A stretch of 60,616 bases of DNA, taken from NCBI GenBank assembly GCA_018058135.1, contig JAGPCK010000001.1:1-60616 (forward strand), given 5' to 3'. The stretch is from Bacteroidia bacterium (GTDB lineage Bacteria > Bacteroidota > Bacteroidia > UKL13-3). Shown here piece by piece: positions 27,984 through 36,588 of this stretch. Below the pieces are notes generated by a model. That model had not been told where the DNA came from and did no database searches. It was given only the letters and a program-made list of their open reading frames with translations. The translations under genes were made by a program, and so were the position numbers. The first letter of the stretch is position 1, and each line of letters opens with the position of its first letter.

Positions 27984-28501
27984 AACCACAAATAGCCATC
28001 ATCATGGGCTCCGACTCTGACCTTCCGGTAATGCAGGAAGCAGCCAAAATTCTCGATGAGTTTAAAGTACCTTATGAAATGACTGTGGTCTCGGCACACC
28101 GCACTCCGCAACGCATGTATGATTTTGCCAAACATGCACCTAAAAACGGCATCAAAGTAATTATTGCCGGTGCCGGTGGTGCTGCACATTTACCGGGTAT
28201 GGTAGCAGCCATTACGCATTTACCTGTAATTGGTGTTCCGGTGCAAAGCAAAAGCATGTCGGGTATTGATTCACTCTACAGCATTGTGCAAATGCCTCCT
28301 GGTGTTCCGGTAGCCTCAGTAGCTATCAACGGAGCTAAAAATGCCGGGTTACTCGCTCTTCAAATTTTAGGCACTTCTGACAAAACCATCGAAAAAGCCA
28401 TGATCAAATACAAAGAAACCATGGAAAAAGAGGTACTCAAAAAAGCCGAACAAGTAGAACAGATAGTAGCCAAAAACTCTTCGATAGGGTTTAAAATTTA
28501 A
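27980..28501 (+). CDS. purE: N5-carboxyaminoimidazole ribonucleotide mutase
   Basis: Moves the carboxyl group of N5-CAIR to C4, giving CAIR. A 173-residue class I Pur[28 protein letters not shown] and [16 protein letters not shown] form the active site; [22 protein letters not shown] is conserved. The 3' end (28338-28494) has a decayed second copy at 30354-30458 beyond the next gene. Confidence 0.96.
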   Translation: MKPQIAIIMGSDSDLPVMQEAAKILDEFKVPYEMTVVSAHRTPQRMYDFAKHAPKNGIKVIIAGAGGAAHLPGMVAAITHLPVIGVPVQSKSMSGIDSLYSIVQMPPGVPVASVAINGAKNAGLLALQILGTSDKTIEKAMIKYKETMEKEVLKKAEQVEQIVAKNSSIGFKI

Positions 28502-28735
28502 AAACGAGAGTGTTTCTAAATTTCTAAGTTGTTTTCAAATAACGCTTAAATCCCAGTTACTTTTCCTTTCAATTGGTATTAACTAAAACCAGTGCATTAG
28601 CATTATTCATGTAAAAAAGGTTACTCTTTAGCTTTTTTGTGAAATACTAATGACTTAATTACTTCTAGAAGTTTATCAATATTGAATATTATTTCTATAA
28701 TTGCACCTTTTAAAAAAAATCCAAATCCATTTAAA
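28502..28735. other. Intergenic region after purE, AT-rich
   Basis: About 230 bp with no gene. A TATAATTG at 28696-28703 is a candidate promoter box for the downstream GloVer-repeat gene. No clear purE terminator hairpin is seen. Base composition is visibly AT-richer than in purE, marking the left edge of the accessory stretch. Confidence 0.4.
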
Positions 28736-30190
28736 ATGAAAAAAAACTTAACTTTATTAACTCTTACAATTTGTGGTTTCATAAATATATGTCAAGGGCA
28801 AATTAAAAAAATTTACGGGTTTCCATTTGATGAAGCCAATGGCATTTACCATAGTAACCCTCAAGGAAAACTTGTAATTATAGGTAACAAAATTTTCGGT
28901 ACTACGGCTTATGGTCCCGGCTCTGCTAATTATGGATATGTATATAACTATAACCTTGATAGCAATTCATTTTCAATAAAACATGAGTTTATTTGTGCGA
29001 CTGAATCATGTCAACCTGTAAACGGAATGGTTCTTTCTGGTGGTAAGTTTTATGGAATGCTGGGGCAAGACAAGGGAGGACCAAACAATAACGGAACGGT
29101 GTATTCATTTGATTCTGTTACCAACACTGTAACCAGATTGTTCAACTTCAATGGGGCCTCTGAAGGCAAATACGCTGGAGGGATTGTAACAGTTGTGGGA
29201 AATACAATCTATGGTAATTGCTTAGCCGGTGGAAGTATCAATAATGGAGGAACACTGTGGCAAGTTCAAACAAACGGAACAGGCTTTAAAGTTCTTCATG
29301 ATTTTAAGGGTGGCTTTGGCTATGGAGCCTCTGCAAATGGCGCAATAATTTTCTCGGATTCAATATTATACGGAACAACATGGAATGATGGTGATACATT
29401 TAATACTCCTCAACCTATAACTGATGGCACATTGTATTCTTTTGATTTAAGGACAAATAAATATACACTATTAAAAAAGTTTGATGGATCTACGGGTGGG
29501 AAAAACGCAGCCCCGGGAATGGTTCTTTTGAATAATATCTTATATGGAACATGCGCATTCAAAGGTGCAAATGATGCTGGGAACTTATTTTCCTATAATT
29601 TAAATACCAAAGAATTCAAAGTACTTCATGAATTTAATGTAACTGATGGTAGTAGTCCAAGAGGATTAACTTTAAACGGAACTAAACTTTACGGGACAAC
29701 TTATTATGGTGGAACAAATGGTCATGGTGTTATTTACAGTTACAATACTGCAAATGACGAATTTCGAGTTTTAGATCATTTTAAGCATGATTCTACTGGC
29801 GCATGGCCTTGGGATGCTCCAACAATAGTTGGTAATATGTTGTACGGTACTTGCACAATTGGAGGTACTCCTGGTGGAGGAAATGAAAAAGGAACCATAT
29901 GGTCTTTCAAGGATACTTCAATTGCCATTGTTAATACTGGCATAGAAGATTTTGGCAATCAATCTAAGGTTAATATTTATCCAAATCCTTTCAAGGATGA
30001 AATAAAGGTAACTGCTGATCACCAAATCAATGAGATTAAAATTATTTCTCCTGATGGCAAACTAATCAGAATAGTTAAATCAAATGATTTTAATGCTAAT
30101 GTGGATCTGACCGATGTAAAGCCAGGGGTTTATTTCATTCAAATATACTTTGCTAATTCTATAAGCATTGAGAAACTAATAAAGATGTAA
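28736..30190 (+). CDS. GloVer-repeat secreted protein with T9SS sorting domain
   Basis: A 484-residue exported protein; ATG 28736 starts a signal peptide (KKNLTLLTLTICGFINICQG). The body is a series of about 45-60-residue repeats with the pattern ...YGT...GG..N.G.(V/L)(Y/F)S(Y/F)....., characteristic of the choice-of-anchor tandem-repeat (GloVer) family, probably a beta-propeller. The C-terminal about 75 residues (VNIYPNPFKDEIKVTAD ... KPGVYFIQIYFANSISIEKLIKM) are a T9SS sorting domain. Codon use is AT-rich compared with purK/purE. It lies between purE and a decayed purE-tail copy, suggesting later insertion. Confidence 0.85.
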   Translation: MKKNLTLLTLTICGFINICQGQIKKIYGFPFDEANGIYHSNPQGKLVIIGNKIFGTTAYGPGSANYGYVYNYNLDSNSFSIKHEFICATESCQPVNGMVLSGGKFYGMLGQDKGGPNNNGTVYSFDSVTNTVTRLFNFNGASEGKYAGGIVTVVGNTIYGNCLAGGSINNGGTLWQVQTNGTGFKVLHDFKGGFGYGASANGAIIFSDSILYGTTWNDGDTFNTPQPITDGTLYSFDLRTNKYTLLKKFDGSTGGKNAAPGMVLLNNILYGTCAFKGANDAGNLFSYNLNTKEFKVLHEFNVTDGSSPRGLTLNGTKLYGTTYYGGTNGHGVIYSYNTANDEFRVLDHFKHDSTGAWPWDAPTIVGNMLYGTCTIGGTPGGGNEKGTIWSFKDTSIAIVNTGIEDFGNQSKVNIYPNPFKDEIKVTADHQINEIKIISPDGKLIRIVKSNDFNANVDLTDVKPGVYFIQIYFANSISIEKLIKM

Positions 30191-30216
30191 GGTACTTCTA
30201 CTTTTAACTATACCTT

Positions 30217-30252
30217 AAAAAACGTTACAGTGTAAAATTGTAACGTTTTTTT
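30217..30252 (+). terminator. Intrinsic terminator after the GloVer-repeat gene
   Basis: Stem AAAAAACGTTACA / TGTAACGTTTTTT around a 9-nt loop, followed by an AT-rich tract. It closes the GloVer gene transcript. Confidence 0.8.
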
Positions 30253-30353
30253 ATTTATTATAAGTTGAGGCAATTTTAGCGTTAATCTTAATATTATAAT
30301 ACTGAATTTCTTATCGTATTTCTCATATCAACTAAAGCAAGGCAAACAGAATT

Positions 30354-30458
30354 AAAATGACTGATCACTCACTCTTCAAATTTTAGGCAATTCTGATAAA
30401 ACCATCGAGCCGAACAAGAAGAACAGATAGTAGCCAAAAACTCTTCGATAGGGTTTAA
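30354..30458 (+). pseudogene. Decayed copy of the purE 3' end
   Basis: This intergenic sequence follows the last 157 bp of purE (28338-28494) with point changes and one gap of about 50 bp: CTCTTCAAATTTTAGGCA, AAAACCATCGA, then after the gap GCCGAACAAG, GAACAGATAGTAGCC and CTCTTCGATAGGGTTTAA. It holds no start codon and no usable frame. It ends 10 bp before the stop codon of the next (minus-strand) T9SS gene. Confidence 0.88.
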
Positions 30459-30468
30459 GTTGTAGTTT

Positions 30469-32190
30469 CTACTGTACCAAAATTCTTTGACCAAAATTAC
30501 CGTCTTGAGTTTGAATAGTTAGAAAATAGACTCCCCTCTTTAACGCACCTATGTCAATCTTCTCTTCTTGTTCACCTTTCAAACAAACCTGCCCGAGTTG
30601 GTTATGAATAGTGTATTGGTATTTTTGTCCATTGTGTTCAATGTATAACCACTTGTAAGCAGGAATAGGATATATCCGCAGGCCGCTTTGTAATAAATTT
30701 TTTACGCCTGTGGGCCAAACGCCAACTACCAGGGTATCTGCATCAGCCGGACAAAGGCCATTGTTCGCTGAACGAAGTAATACGGTAAATGTTCTGTTGT
30801 TTACATCATCGTTGCCTGCTACATACAATGCGCTATCGGAAGTAGCTACAGAATCAACCTGAGTTGGACTCCCGAATGAAAACTGCCCATCACCCCAGCG
30901 CGACCAATACAAAGCAGTTGTGTATTTTTTTGTTGCCTTGAGTAAAAACGGTAGCCCTCCCTCATATCGTTCCGATGCTATAATTTCTACATCAGGCTTA
31001 CCATCAATAATAATACTGGCACTATCCATTCCTCTGCATCCTGTTGCAGGGTTCTTATAAACATAAAGAGCCTTATTGACTCCTATAACTACTGCTGGTG
31101 ATATTTTTTTATTAGGTATGAAATAATTGTATGTGTAATGTACTCCAAGTCCTGTGGAGTTTAAGTAATACAAACCTCCGGAAGAATGAGGTTGCCCATA
31201 TAGGAAAATTATTGAATCGCTTTCACACACCTGCGTTTTGCTCACTGTAAGTGTTACCAGCGGCACTTTTGAAACCTTTAACAGCACCGTATCAGTGGCT
31301 GAACAGCCCCATAAGTTGGTGTAGGTATAATGGAACAGTATCACAGTATCTTTATTTATGTCTTTGGGAGATAAAATACCGAATTGGCTTACACTTGAAA
31401 TAAAGGGTTCAGACATCCAACTGCCTCCCGTTGGGCTGGCACCACTTTTATCTGAAAGTGAAAAGGGCTGCTCATCGTTGCAAACTGCACCTAAAACACC
31501 TGCATTCACAACGGGCAATGGTTTTATGTGGTAATATGCCGTATCCGTGTTTTCACATCCCATATTATCAGTTGCTTTATACACCAGCATATAGGTAGAA
31601 TCCTGAGTAGCTCTTTTAGGATAAAAAGTATGTTTACGGGTTACGGAATTATAGAGCAAAGGTGAGTTAGTGTGATTTACTAAAGGTGAGGGTGGCGATA
31701 CCCAGTTTAGATTTGCATTAGCAAAATTTGGATAGGGTTGAAATTGTATGGAGTCGGCATTATTGCAAACAAAAGTATCAGACCCAATTAAAACCTGCGG
31801 AAGTGCAGCAACAGTTAAGTTAACTGAATCACGTAAGGTGTCTCCGTTCACCGTTCGGTAATGGTAAGTTATTTTCCAACTTGCGGGGTTTCCGTTTTGC
31901 CCGTTTACTCCAAGACAAGAGGGAACAACGTATCCGAAAGAACTGTTAGCCGTTGTGTCCTGTATAAAACAATGTTTCTTTGAGGCAACAGTAGTACTCC
32001 ACCAGCCGCCATAAAAACCATTTTGACCATACCCTTTTGAGTTGGGGGTGGCTCCACAAAACCAAGAAATATCAACTGTGTCTGTTGTGGTACAAACCTT
32101 AGGGTTAAGCGTAGAGAAGTATACACTTGTTTGTGACCATGCGGTAAATTGAATACCTATAAAAAGTAGACTGATTAACCCAAATCTCAT
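30469..32190 (-). CDS. Secreted T9SS-sorted protein with PKD/Ig-like modules
   Basis: A 573-residue exported protein. Signal peptide MRFGLISLLFIGIQFTAWSQ. The mature part is built of beta-sandwich-type modules with short conserved Cys-containing strands (VCTTTDTVDISWFCGATP, SDTFVCNNADSIQF, VCNDEQPFSLSD, QVCESDSIIFL) as in gliding-motility-associated and adhesin-like proteins of Bacteroidota. The C-terminal GLRIYPIPAYKWLYIEHNG ... LKRGVYFLTIQTQDGNFGQRILV is a T9SS domain. No enzyme motif is seen. Confidence 0.8.
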   Translation of the reverse strand: MRFGLISLLFIGIQFTAWSQTSVYFSTLNPKVCTTTDTVDISWFCGATPNSKGYGQNGFYGGWWSTTVASKKHCFIQDTTANSSFGYVVPSCLGVNGQNGNPASWKITYHYRTVNGDTLRDSVNLTVAALPQVLIGSDTFVCNNADSIQFQPYPNFANANLNWVSPPSPLVNHTNSPLLYNSVTRKHTFYPKRATQDSTYMLVYKATDNMGCENTDTAYYHIKPLPVVNAGVLGAVCNDEQPFSLSDKSGASPTGGSWMSEPFISSVSQFGILSPKDINKDTVILFHYTYTNLWGCSATDTVLLKVSKVPLVTLTVSKTQVCESDSIIFLYGQPHSSGGLYYLNSTGLGVHYTYNYFIPNKKISPAVVIGVNKALYVYKNPATGCRGMDSASIIIDGKPDVEIIASERYEGGLPFLLKATKKYTTALYWSRWGDGQFSFGSPTQVDSVATSDSALYVAGNDDVNNRTFTVLLRSANNGLCPADADTLVVGVWPTGVKNLLQSGLRIYPIPAYKWLYIEHNGQKYQYTIHNQLGQVCLKGEQEEKIDIGALKRGVYFLTIQTQDGNFGQRILVQ

Positions 32191-32380
32191 ATATCAAATA
32201 TACGAAATTTCTGGTTCTATTTCCTGTTCAACACTGACAGGGTTCACTTCTTCTGCATAAAGCTTGTGATAGACCTATAGTACGGGTGGATACTCATTGA
32301 CCGAAAACTCCTCGATAAGATTAAGTAATACAAAAGTCGGATAAGGAGCAATCCTTAACCCGACTTTTGTAAGTTTTACG

Positions 32381-32866
32381 CTACTTTATTTGCTTGCAAA
32401 TTTTCAATAACTTCTTTGAATCAATGATGACATTGAGCTCCTTTTTGATATCTGAAAATGCCTTTTTATTGCCACAGTTACACATGACTTCTAATGGATT
32501 CTTATCTACAATCATATTTTGTAACTCTTCTAATGTAGGCACCCTATCTAATTTTGAATACTGCTCATAAGTCATATTAAGAAAAGCAACACTCTTTCCT
32601 ATCCCTCTGTTATCAAGCAAATAACCCTCATTTAATTTAGTAGGGGTGGCATACGTATCACCAACTTTAATGTCTATTGGGTGAGGGTAAGAAATAATCT
32701 CAGTTTTATCATCAGACAATAAAACAGGAACCAAATTATAGTAATCTTTTTTGGTTTTGTATACTATTGTCTGAGGACCTGGCATTTTATAATCTGCAAT
32801 AAACTCTGTTTTTTGTTGACCTTTACATGAAATAAGCAGAGCAAAAAGTATTAATAATCTGTTCAT
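32381..32866 (-). CDS. Conserved lipoprotein coupled to the C10 protease
   Basis: A 161-residue lipoprotein (LFALLISCKGQQ, lipid Cys14). The body shows DYYNLVPVLLSDDKTEIISY, a GYLLDNRGIG segment, and a C-terminal CNCGNK motif. Similar proteins of unknown role are common in Bacteroidota. Its start overlaps the stop of the C10 protease gene by 4 bp, so the two are translated together; a role as a protease partner or inhibitor is possible but not shown by any Spi or staphostatin motif. Downstream is a 190-bp gap. Confidence 0.7.
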   Translation of the reverse strand: MNRLLILFALLISCKGQQKTEFIADYKMPGPQTIVYKTKKDYYNLVPVLLSDDKTEIISYPHPIDIKVGDTYATPTKLNEGYLLDNRGIGKSVAFLNMTYEQYSKLDRVPTLEELQNMIVDKNPLEVMCNCGNKKAFSDIKKELNVIIDSKKLLKICKQIK

Positions 32867-35454
32867 TTGGTAACTGTCAACTTTTTAATAACTACACCAC
32901 TTGTCGTATTGACATGAACAAAATATAGTCCTGAAGCTAATTGACTAATGTCAATCGTATATATTGGCTCCAACACACTTTGATTCATAACTACCTGCCC
33001 TTTAACATCCATTAACGTAATTTCATTAATCTTCGACTGCCCGTCAGTTAACTCTACTTTTACTTTATCCTTTGCTGGGTTCGGGTATAGGTTTACTGCG
33101 TTTACTAAACTCTTTGCATCCTCCACACCTACATTTACTGTTCTCGAAACCTGAATATCCAACAAGTAGGTTCCCATCTCTCCGGTAAAATACGGTGACA
33201 CTAAAAAGTGAATAGTTTTGCCTCCATTAGTAGTTATTGGCCCATCCGTTACATCATCGAATGCATCAGACCAACTTGAACCATCTAAAGAATAGGAAAA
33301 TAATGCATCAGCACTATAGGTCTGCCCATTTCCACTATTATATGAATCATGAATACGGGAATTTATTGAATAGGTGTAACCCTGTGGCAAAGATATTTTA
33401 TAATAATCATAGTCATTACCAATATGAAAATTTGAACTACTTGTAACTTTTGTTGCAGTATTGTTACTAAAATTTAGGGTAAAATTATGCGCTTGAGCTA
33501 ATGTATTATTATTTTCATATGGGTCTGGTGAGAAAGGAGGCTCTGAAACCGTAACTTTAATCGGATTCTGATAATACGTTGAACCAACAAGTTCAAACCC
33601 CGATGCACCCGTTTTCTTTAGCTGCAGAGCCATAAGGTAAGTACCTACCGGTACATTTAATGCGGTAGTAGAAAAAGTTAACCCATTAGTATAATGCGTA
33701 TTGGGAGGCATATTAATATTGGGCATTTGTTGAATTAGTGAAATGAAGTTCCCCTCTAAATCATAAAGAGAAAGATCTAAAATTCCGATAAATGTAGTTG
33801 ACCCATCATTTAAAACATCTAAGTTAACAGAGGCTGCTTGCCCTTTTATAAAAGTAGTTGGTGTTGCCACCATAGTGGAATACATCTCAATATCATTTGG
33901 GTTCTTGATGTTGATAGTTGTATTATCATCCGTAAACCAACCCGATGCAAAAATTCTCTTCCATTGCCCTCCTGTTGGCCTATAAAATATGTAGACTTTA
34001 TAACCGTCTCCCGGTAATATATTGAGGTTGCCAGGTGACGAAAAGACCAGATCATTCTGAAAAGTGTATCCCCCTGGCAAGGAAATTCCTGTTTTGATTT
34101 GAACATAGTCGATAAAAATATTGTCCGCATCAAACACACCCGCACACAAATCTCCATTAAAAGTATTGTTACCTTCATTCTCAATATTGGTAGTTATGGT
34201 AAATGAGTTTCCATAGTAAATGTTGGTTGAACTCTCCGTTACATCTTCTGTAATATTTAAATCAAAGGTTTGACTGCCAGCTGGCGGCTCTATACCTATA
34301 ATAGCTTGTTGACCGCTATTATAACCACCAGTACCGCCTCCTGTTCCTAGACTTCCAGGATTAAGAGAGTTAACATTAAAATAACCATCTTCGCTACCTC
34401 CCCACCCCCAATTAAAGTGAAAATAATTGTTGTCATCATAACCATCACAAATAAAAGCATGTCCACCACCAGTCCCAAAACCTGCGTACAAAATTGGTTT
34501 TCCAGCATCTAGTTCGGTTTTCAAAATGTTAATCCATTGAACTTGGGTATAGTTAATTCGTTCTATTCCTTGCAAGGTTGATTTGTAGCCAAAATAAGTC
34601 TTTAATGCATATTCCGAGCAATTGGTAACTGGGCTCTTAGCTGAAATAACAAATGCACCGCTTGATTGAGGACTATAGTTCATATCAACGCTAACCCCAG
34701 CATGAAACATTAAAGTAGCAACTGCCGTGTTAGAGCTAATTAAGGAATTTGGCATTGAACTCCATTGATAGGTAGTGCTACCAAAATCAGCTGAGACAGT
34801 TCCGTACTGTGAATGATTGTAGGAGTGATACCCAGACCCACTCATCGGATAGTTCCAGAACTTCATTATTTGTGTCATTGCTGTAGCTACGCAACCTGTA
34901 ACAGAGCCCCCTGGGCAAAGCGCATTGTAATAAGGTGACTGATTCCATTTAGTTTGTATAAGTGGGGTAACACCACCATTCTTTTTGCCAAATGATTTTT
35001 CAGAAGTTTTGCCTTCAATAAGTAATTGCCATTCTTTTGATATTTCTGGCGTTGCACTGATATTGTTGAATACGATATTTCTGATTTCATCCCGATAACT
35101 CTGCAACCATTTCTGTGTTTGAGGAGCTATATTACTAGGATTGAAATCTACTTCATCTGAATAGGCCAGTATTGGCTCTGTTCTGTCATCTCCTGAAACA
35201 ATAACAAAGCCTTCTCCGTTTGATACGTTAAAAATATAGTAATATACTGTACCTTTTAAATAGCTATTATCACTTCTGGCTTTTGATGATTCTGTTTTAG
35301 CTAATTCTAAACTAACGCCTGTTTTAAATTTAGTAGCTGAGGTCCTTTTTGACAGGAAATTCTGACCAACTAATTTTGCACTAGGTTCATCAATTGATTT
35401 TGAAAATGCTTGCAAACATATTGCAAGACATAATAGGGTAATGATTTTTTTCAT
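32863..35454 (-). CDS. C10 family (streptopain-like) cysteine protease with T9SS domain
   Basis: A secreted cysteine protease of 863 residues. Signal peptide about 1-18; an N-terminal Spi-type propeptide (20-135; YYYIFNVSNGEGFVIVSGDD); mature C10 domain (about 160-390) with catalytic Cys188 in GGSVTGCVATAMTQIMKFW and His332 in GGGHAFICDGY, plus HFNWGWGG. Then beta-rich modules (CARDB-like and PPC-like, 395-780) and a C-terminal T9SS domain (NLYPNPAKDKVKVEL ... VIKKLTVTK). It is likely secreted as a zymogen and self-activated. A lipoprotein gene follows with a 4-bp overlap. Confidence 0.93.
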   Translation of the reverse strand: MKKIITLLCLAICLQAFSKSIDEPSAKLVGQNFLSKRTSATKFKTGVSLELAKTESSKARSDNSYLKGTVYYYIFNVSNGEGFVIVSGDDRTEPILAYSDEVDFNPSNIAPQTQKWLQSYRDEIRNIVFNNISATPEISKEWQLLIEGKTSEKSFGKKNGGVTPLIQTKWNQSPYYNALCPGGSVTGCVATAMTQIMKFWNYPMSGSGYHSYNHSQYGTVSADFGSTTYQWSSMPNSLISSNTAVATLMFHAGVSVDMNYSPQSSGAFVISAKSPVTNCSEYALKTYFGYKSTLQGIERINYTQVQWINILKTELDAGKPILYAGFGTGGGHAFICDGYDDNNYFHFNWGWGGSEDGYFNVNSLNPGSLGTGGGTGGYNSGQQAIIGIEPPAGSQTFDLNITEDVTESSTNIYYGNSFTITTNIENEGNNTFNGDLCAGVFDADNIFIDYVQIKTGISLPGGYTFQNDLVFSSPGNLNILPGDGYKVYIFYRPTGGQWKRIFASGWFTDDNTTINIKNPNDIEMYSTMVATPTTFIKGQAASVNLDVLNDGSTTFIGILDLSLYDLEGNFISLIQQMPNINMPPNTHYTNGLTFSTTALNVPVGTYLMALQLKKTGASGFELVGSTYYQNPIKVTVSEPPFSPDPYENNNTLAQAHNFTLNFSNNTATKVTSSSNFHIGNDYDYYKISLPQGYTYSINSRIHDSYNSGNGQTYSADALFSYSLDGSSWSDAFDDVTDGPITTNGGKTIHFLVSPYFTGEMGTYLLDIQVSRTVNVGVEDAKSLVNAVNLYPNPAKDKVKVELTDGQSKINEITLMDVKGQVVMNQSVLEPIYTIDISQLASGLYFVHVNTTSGVVIKKLTVTK

Positions 35455-35485
35455 GTTTGATATATTTAGGTTATGTAAAAGTAAA

Positions 35486-36070
35486 TTATTTAAATTTTAT
35501 GACCAAATCTTTCTCTGTAGAGCCGTACATTATCGCATCAAATGTTATATTGTCTTTACTTGCTTTTTTTACAAGCTTATCAATCTTAGATTGATGATTT
35601 GGACAAGTACCTGTTAAAAGTGCTTGTGCTGCAGCTGACACATTATACTTACCAACAATATCGTAATTTACTAATGGCTCACATTCTATAAAAACTAACT
35701 TCCCCTCTGTTTTCTTTACTCTAGCAATTGAATTATCCTTTGCTTTATCGCCCCAAACTACTGCCATGTCTCTTTCTGATGTGCCAATTATAATTGCGTC
35801 ATAAATCTTACCTTGATTTGCTGCTTCAATGTTTGCATTCTGAATAGTTGCATCAATTATTTGTTGAGGTGACTTACAATTATAATTTGCTATTTTATTC
35901 ATAAATGTAAAAGCAACATCATAATTATTTGTTGGCTCACTCCAGAAAAATATCAACTTATTACTGGTTTTATTGACTCTACCCAATGAAAAATCTTTCT
36001 CATTGTTAATAAATGAAGTTAGTAATACGGTTACTGAGAATAAGGCAATAGTTAATTTAAGTACTTTCAT
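35486..36070 (-). CDS. Secreted protein with two internal repeats, unknown function
   Basis: A 194-residue protein; ATG at 36070 gives a signal-like N-terminus (MKVLKLTIALFSVTVLLTSF), while the longer frame upstream runs through the AT-rich spacer. Two units of about 80 residues repeat: unit 1 LGRVNKTSNKLIFFWSEPTNNYDV ... YDAIIIGTSERDMAVVW and unit 2 IARVKKTEGKLVFIECEPLVNYDI ... FDAIMYGSTEKDLVIKF, each with a central Cys. No known family is recognised. It lies between a divergent XRE regulator and the C10 protease, 31 bp upstream of the latter. Confidence 0.7.
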   Translation of the reverse strand: MKVLKLTIALFSVTVLLTSFINNEKDFSLGRVNKTSNKLIFFWSEPTNNYDVAFTFMNKIANYNCKSPQQIIDATIQNANIEAANQGKIYDAIIIGTSERDMAVVWGDKAKDNSIARVKKTEGKLVFIECEPLVNYDIVGKYNVSAAAQALLTGTCPNHQSKIDKLVKKASKDNITFDAIMYGSTEKDLVIKFK

Positions 36071-36190
36071 ATAACATTTTTTGTGCAATTTACTTAATGA
36101 CATTTTAATTATCAAATTAATATCAAATAATATCATTATTAATATTTTAAGTATCCATATGTAATGAATAAACAACTTCTCTTTGTGGGT
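36071..36190. promoter_or_regulatory. AT-rich divergent spacer between repeat protein and XRE regulator
   Basis: About 120 bp, almost wholly A/T, with an imperfect palindrome AAATAATATC-ATTATT-AATATTT near 36125-36146. Both flanking genes are read away from it, so it must hold two promoters and is the natural place for an operator of the XRE protein. A CTCTTTG 6 bp before the ATG at 36191 resembles the short-leader promoter boxes seen elsewhere in the window. Confidence 0.4.
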
Positions 36191-36547
36191 ATGATGCATG
36201 TTGGCAAGAAGATTAAAATTGCACGTATTACAAAAGGGTACAGCCAAGAAGAACTAGCTGAATTAATTGGCAAAACACGACCGCTTGTATCGAGTATAGA
36301 ACAGACTGGCAAAGGAAGCGTCTATACCTTGAAAAAGATTTGCCAAGTCTTGGACGTAGATTTTGATGACTTGGAAAGTGAGACGAACAATAACATAACT
36401 TTTCATAAAAGCAGTTCAAAAATTAAACAGTTAGAGCAAGAAATTGAGCAGTTGAAAAAAGACAATACACTATTAGGTGACTTGGTTCAGTCACAAAAAG
36501 ATTTGATAAACGAATTGAAAGAAAAAGTCTCGAAGAAGAAACCCTGA
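36191..36547 (+). CDS. XRE-family helix-turn-helix regulator with coiled-coil tail
   Basis: A 118-residue DNA-binding protein. The HTH_3 domain covers residues 3-62: GKKIKIARITKGYSQEELAELIGKTRPLVSSIEQ...TLKKICQVLDVDFDDL. A C-terminal stretch (70-115; IKQLEQEIEQLKKDNTLLGDLVQSQKDLINELKEKV) is a heptad-type coiled coil for dimerisation, with no sensor domain. The start is uncertain: ATG at 36164, 36191 or 36194; the later ones bring the HTH to the N-terminus as usual. A strong hairpin terminator follows directly. Confidence 0.85.
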   Translation: MMHVGKKIKIARITKGYSQEELAELIGKTRPLVSSIEQTGKGSVYTLKKICQVLDVDFDDLESETNNNITFHKSSSKIKQLEQEIEQLKKDNTLLGDLVQSQKDLINELKEKVSKKKP

Positions 36548-36585
36548 CAGAGCTATATTCTTCCGAATAGAGCCCTGTCAGGGTT
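36540..36585. terminator. Long hairpin terminator between convergent genes
   Basis: Outer stem AACCCTGACAG / CTGTCAGGGTT with an inner stem CTATATTC / GAATAGAG around TTCC. It overlaps the end of the XRE gene and lies 3 bp from the convergent metalloprotease stop, so it can serve both. Confidence 0.8.
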
Positions 36586-36588
36586 GGT

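Noticed and set aside
36191..36547. XRE regulator as a prophage repressor or antitoxin
   Set aside because: No phage genes, no toxin-like partner frame next to it; it ends at a terminator.
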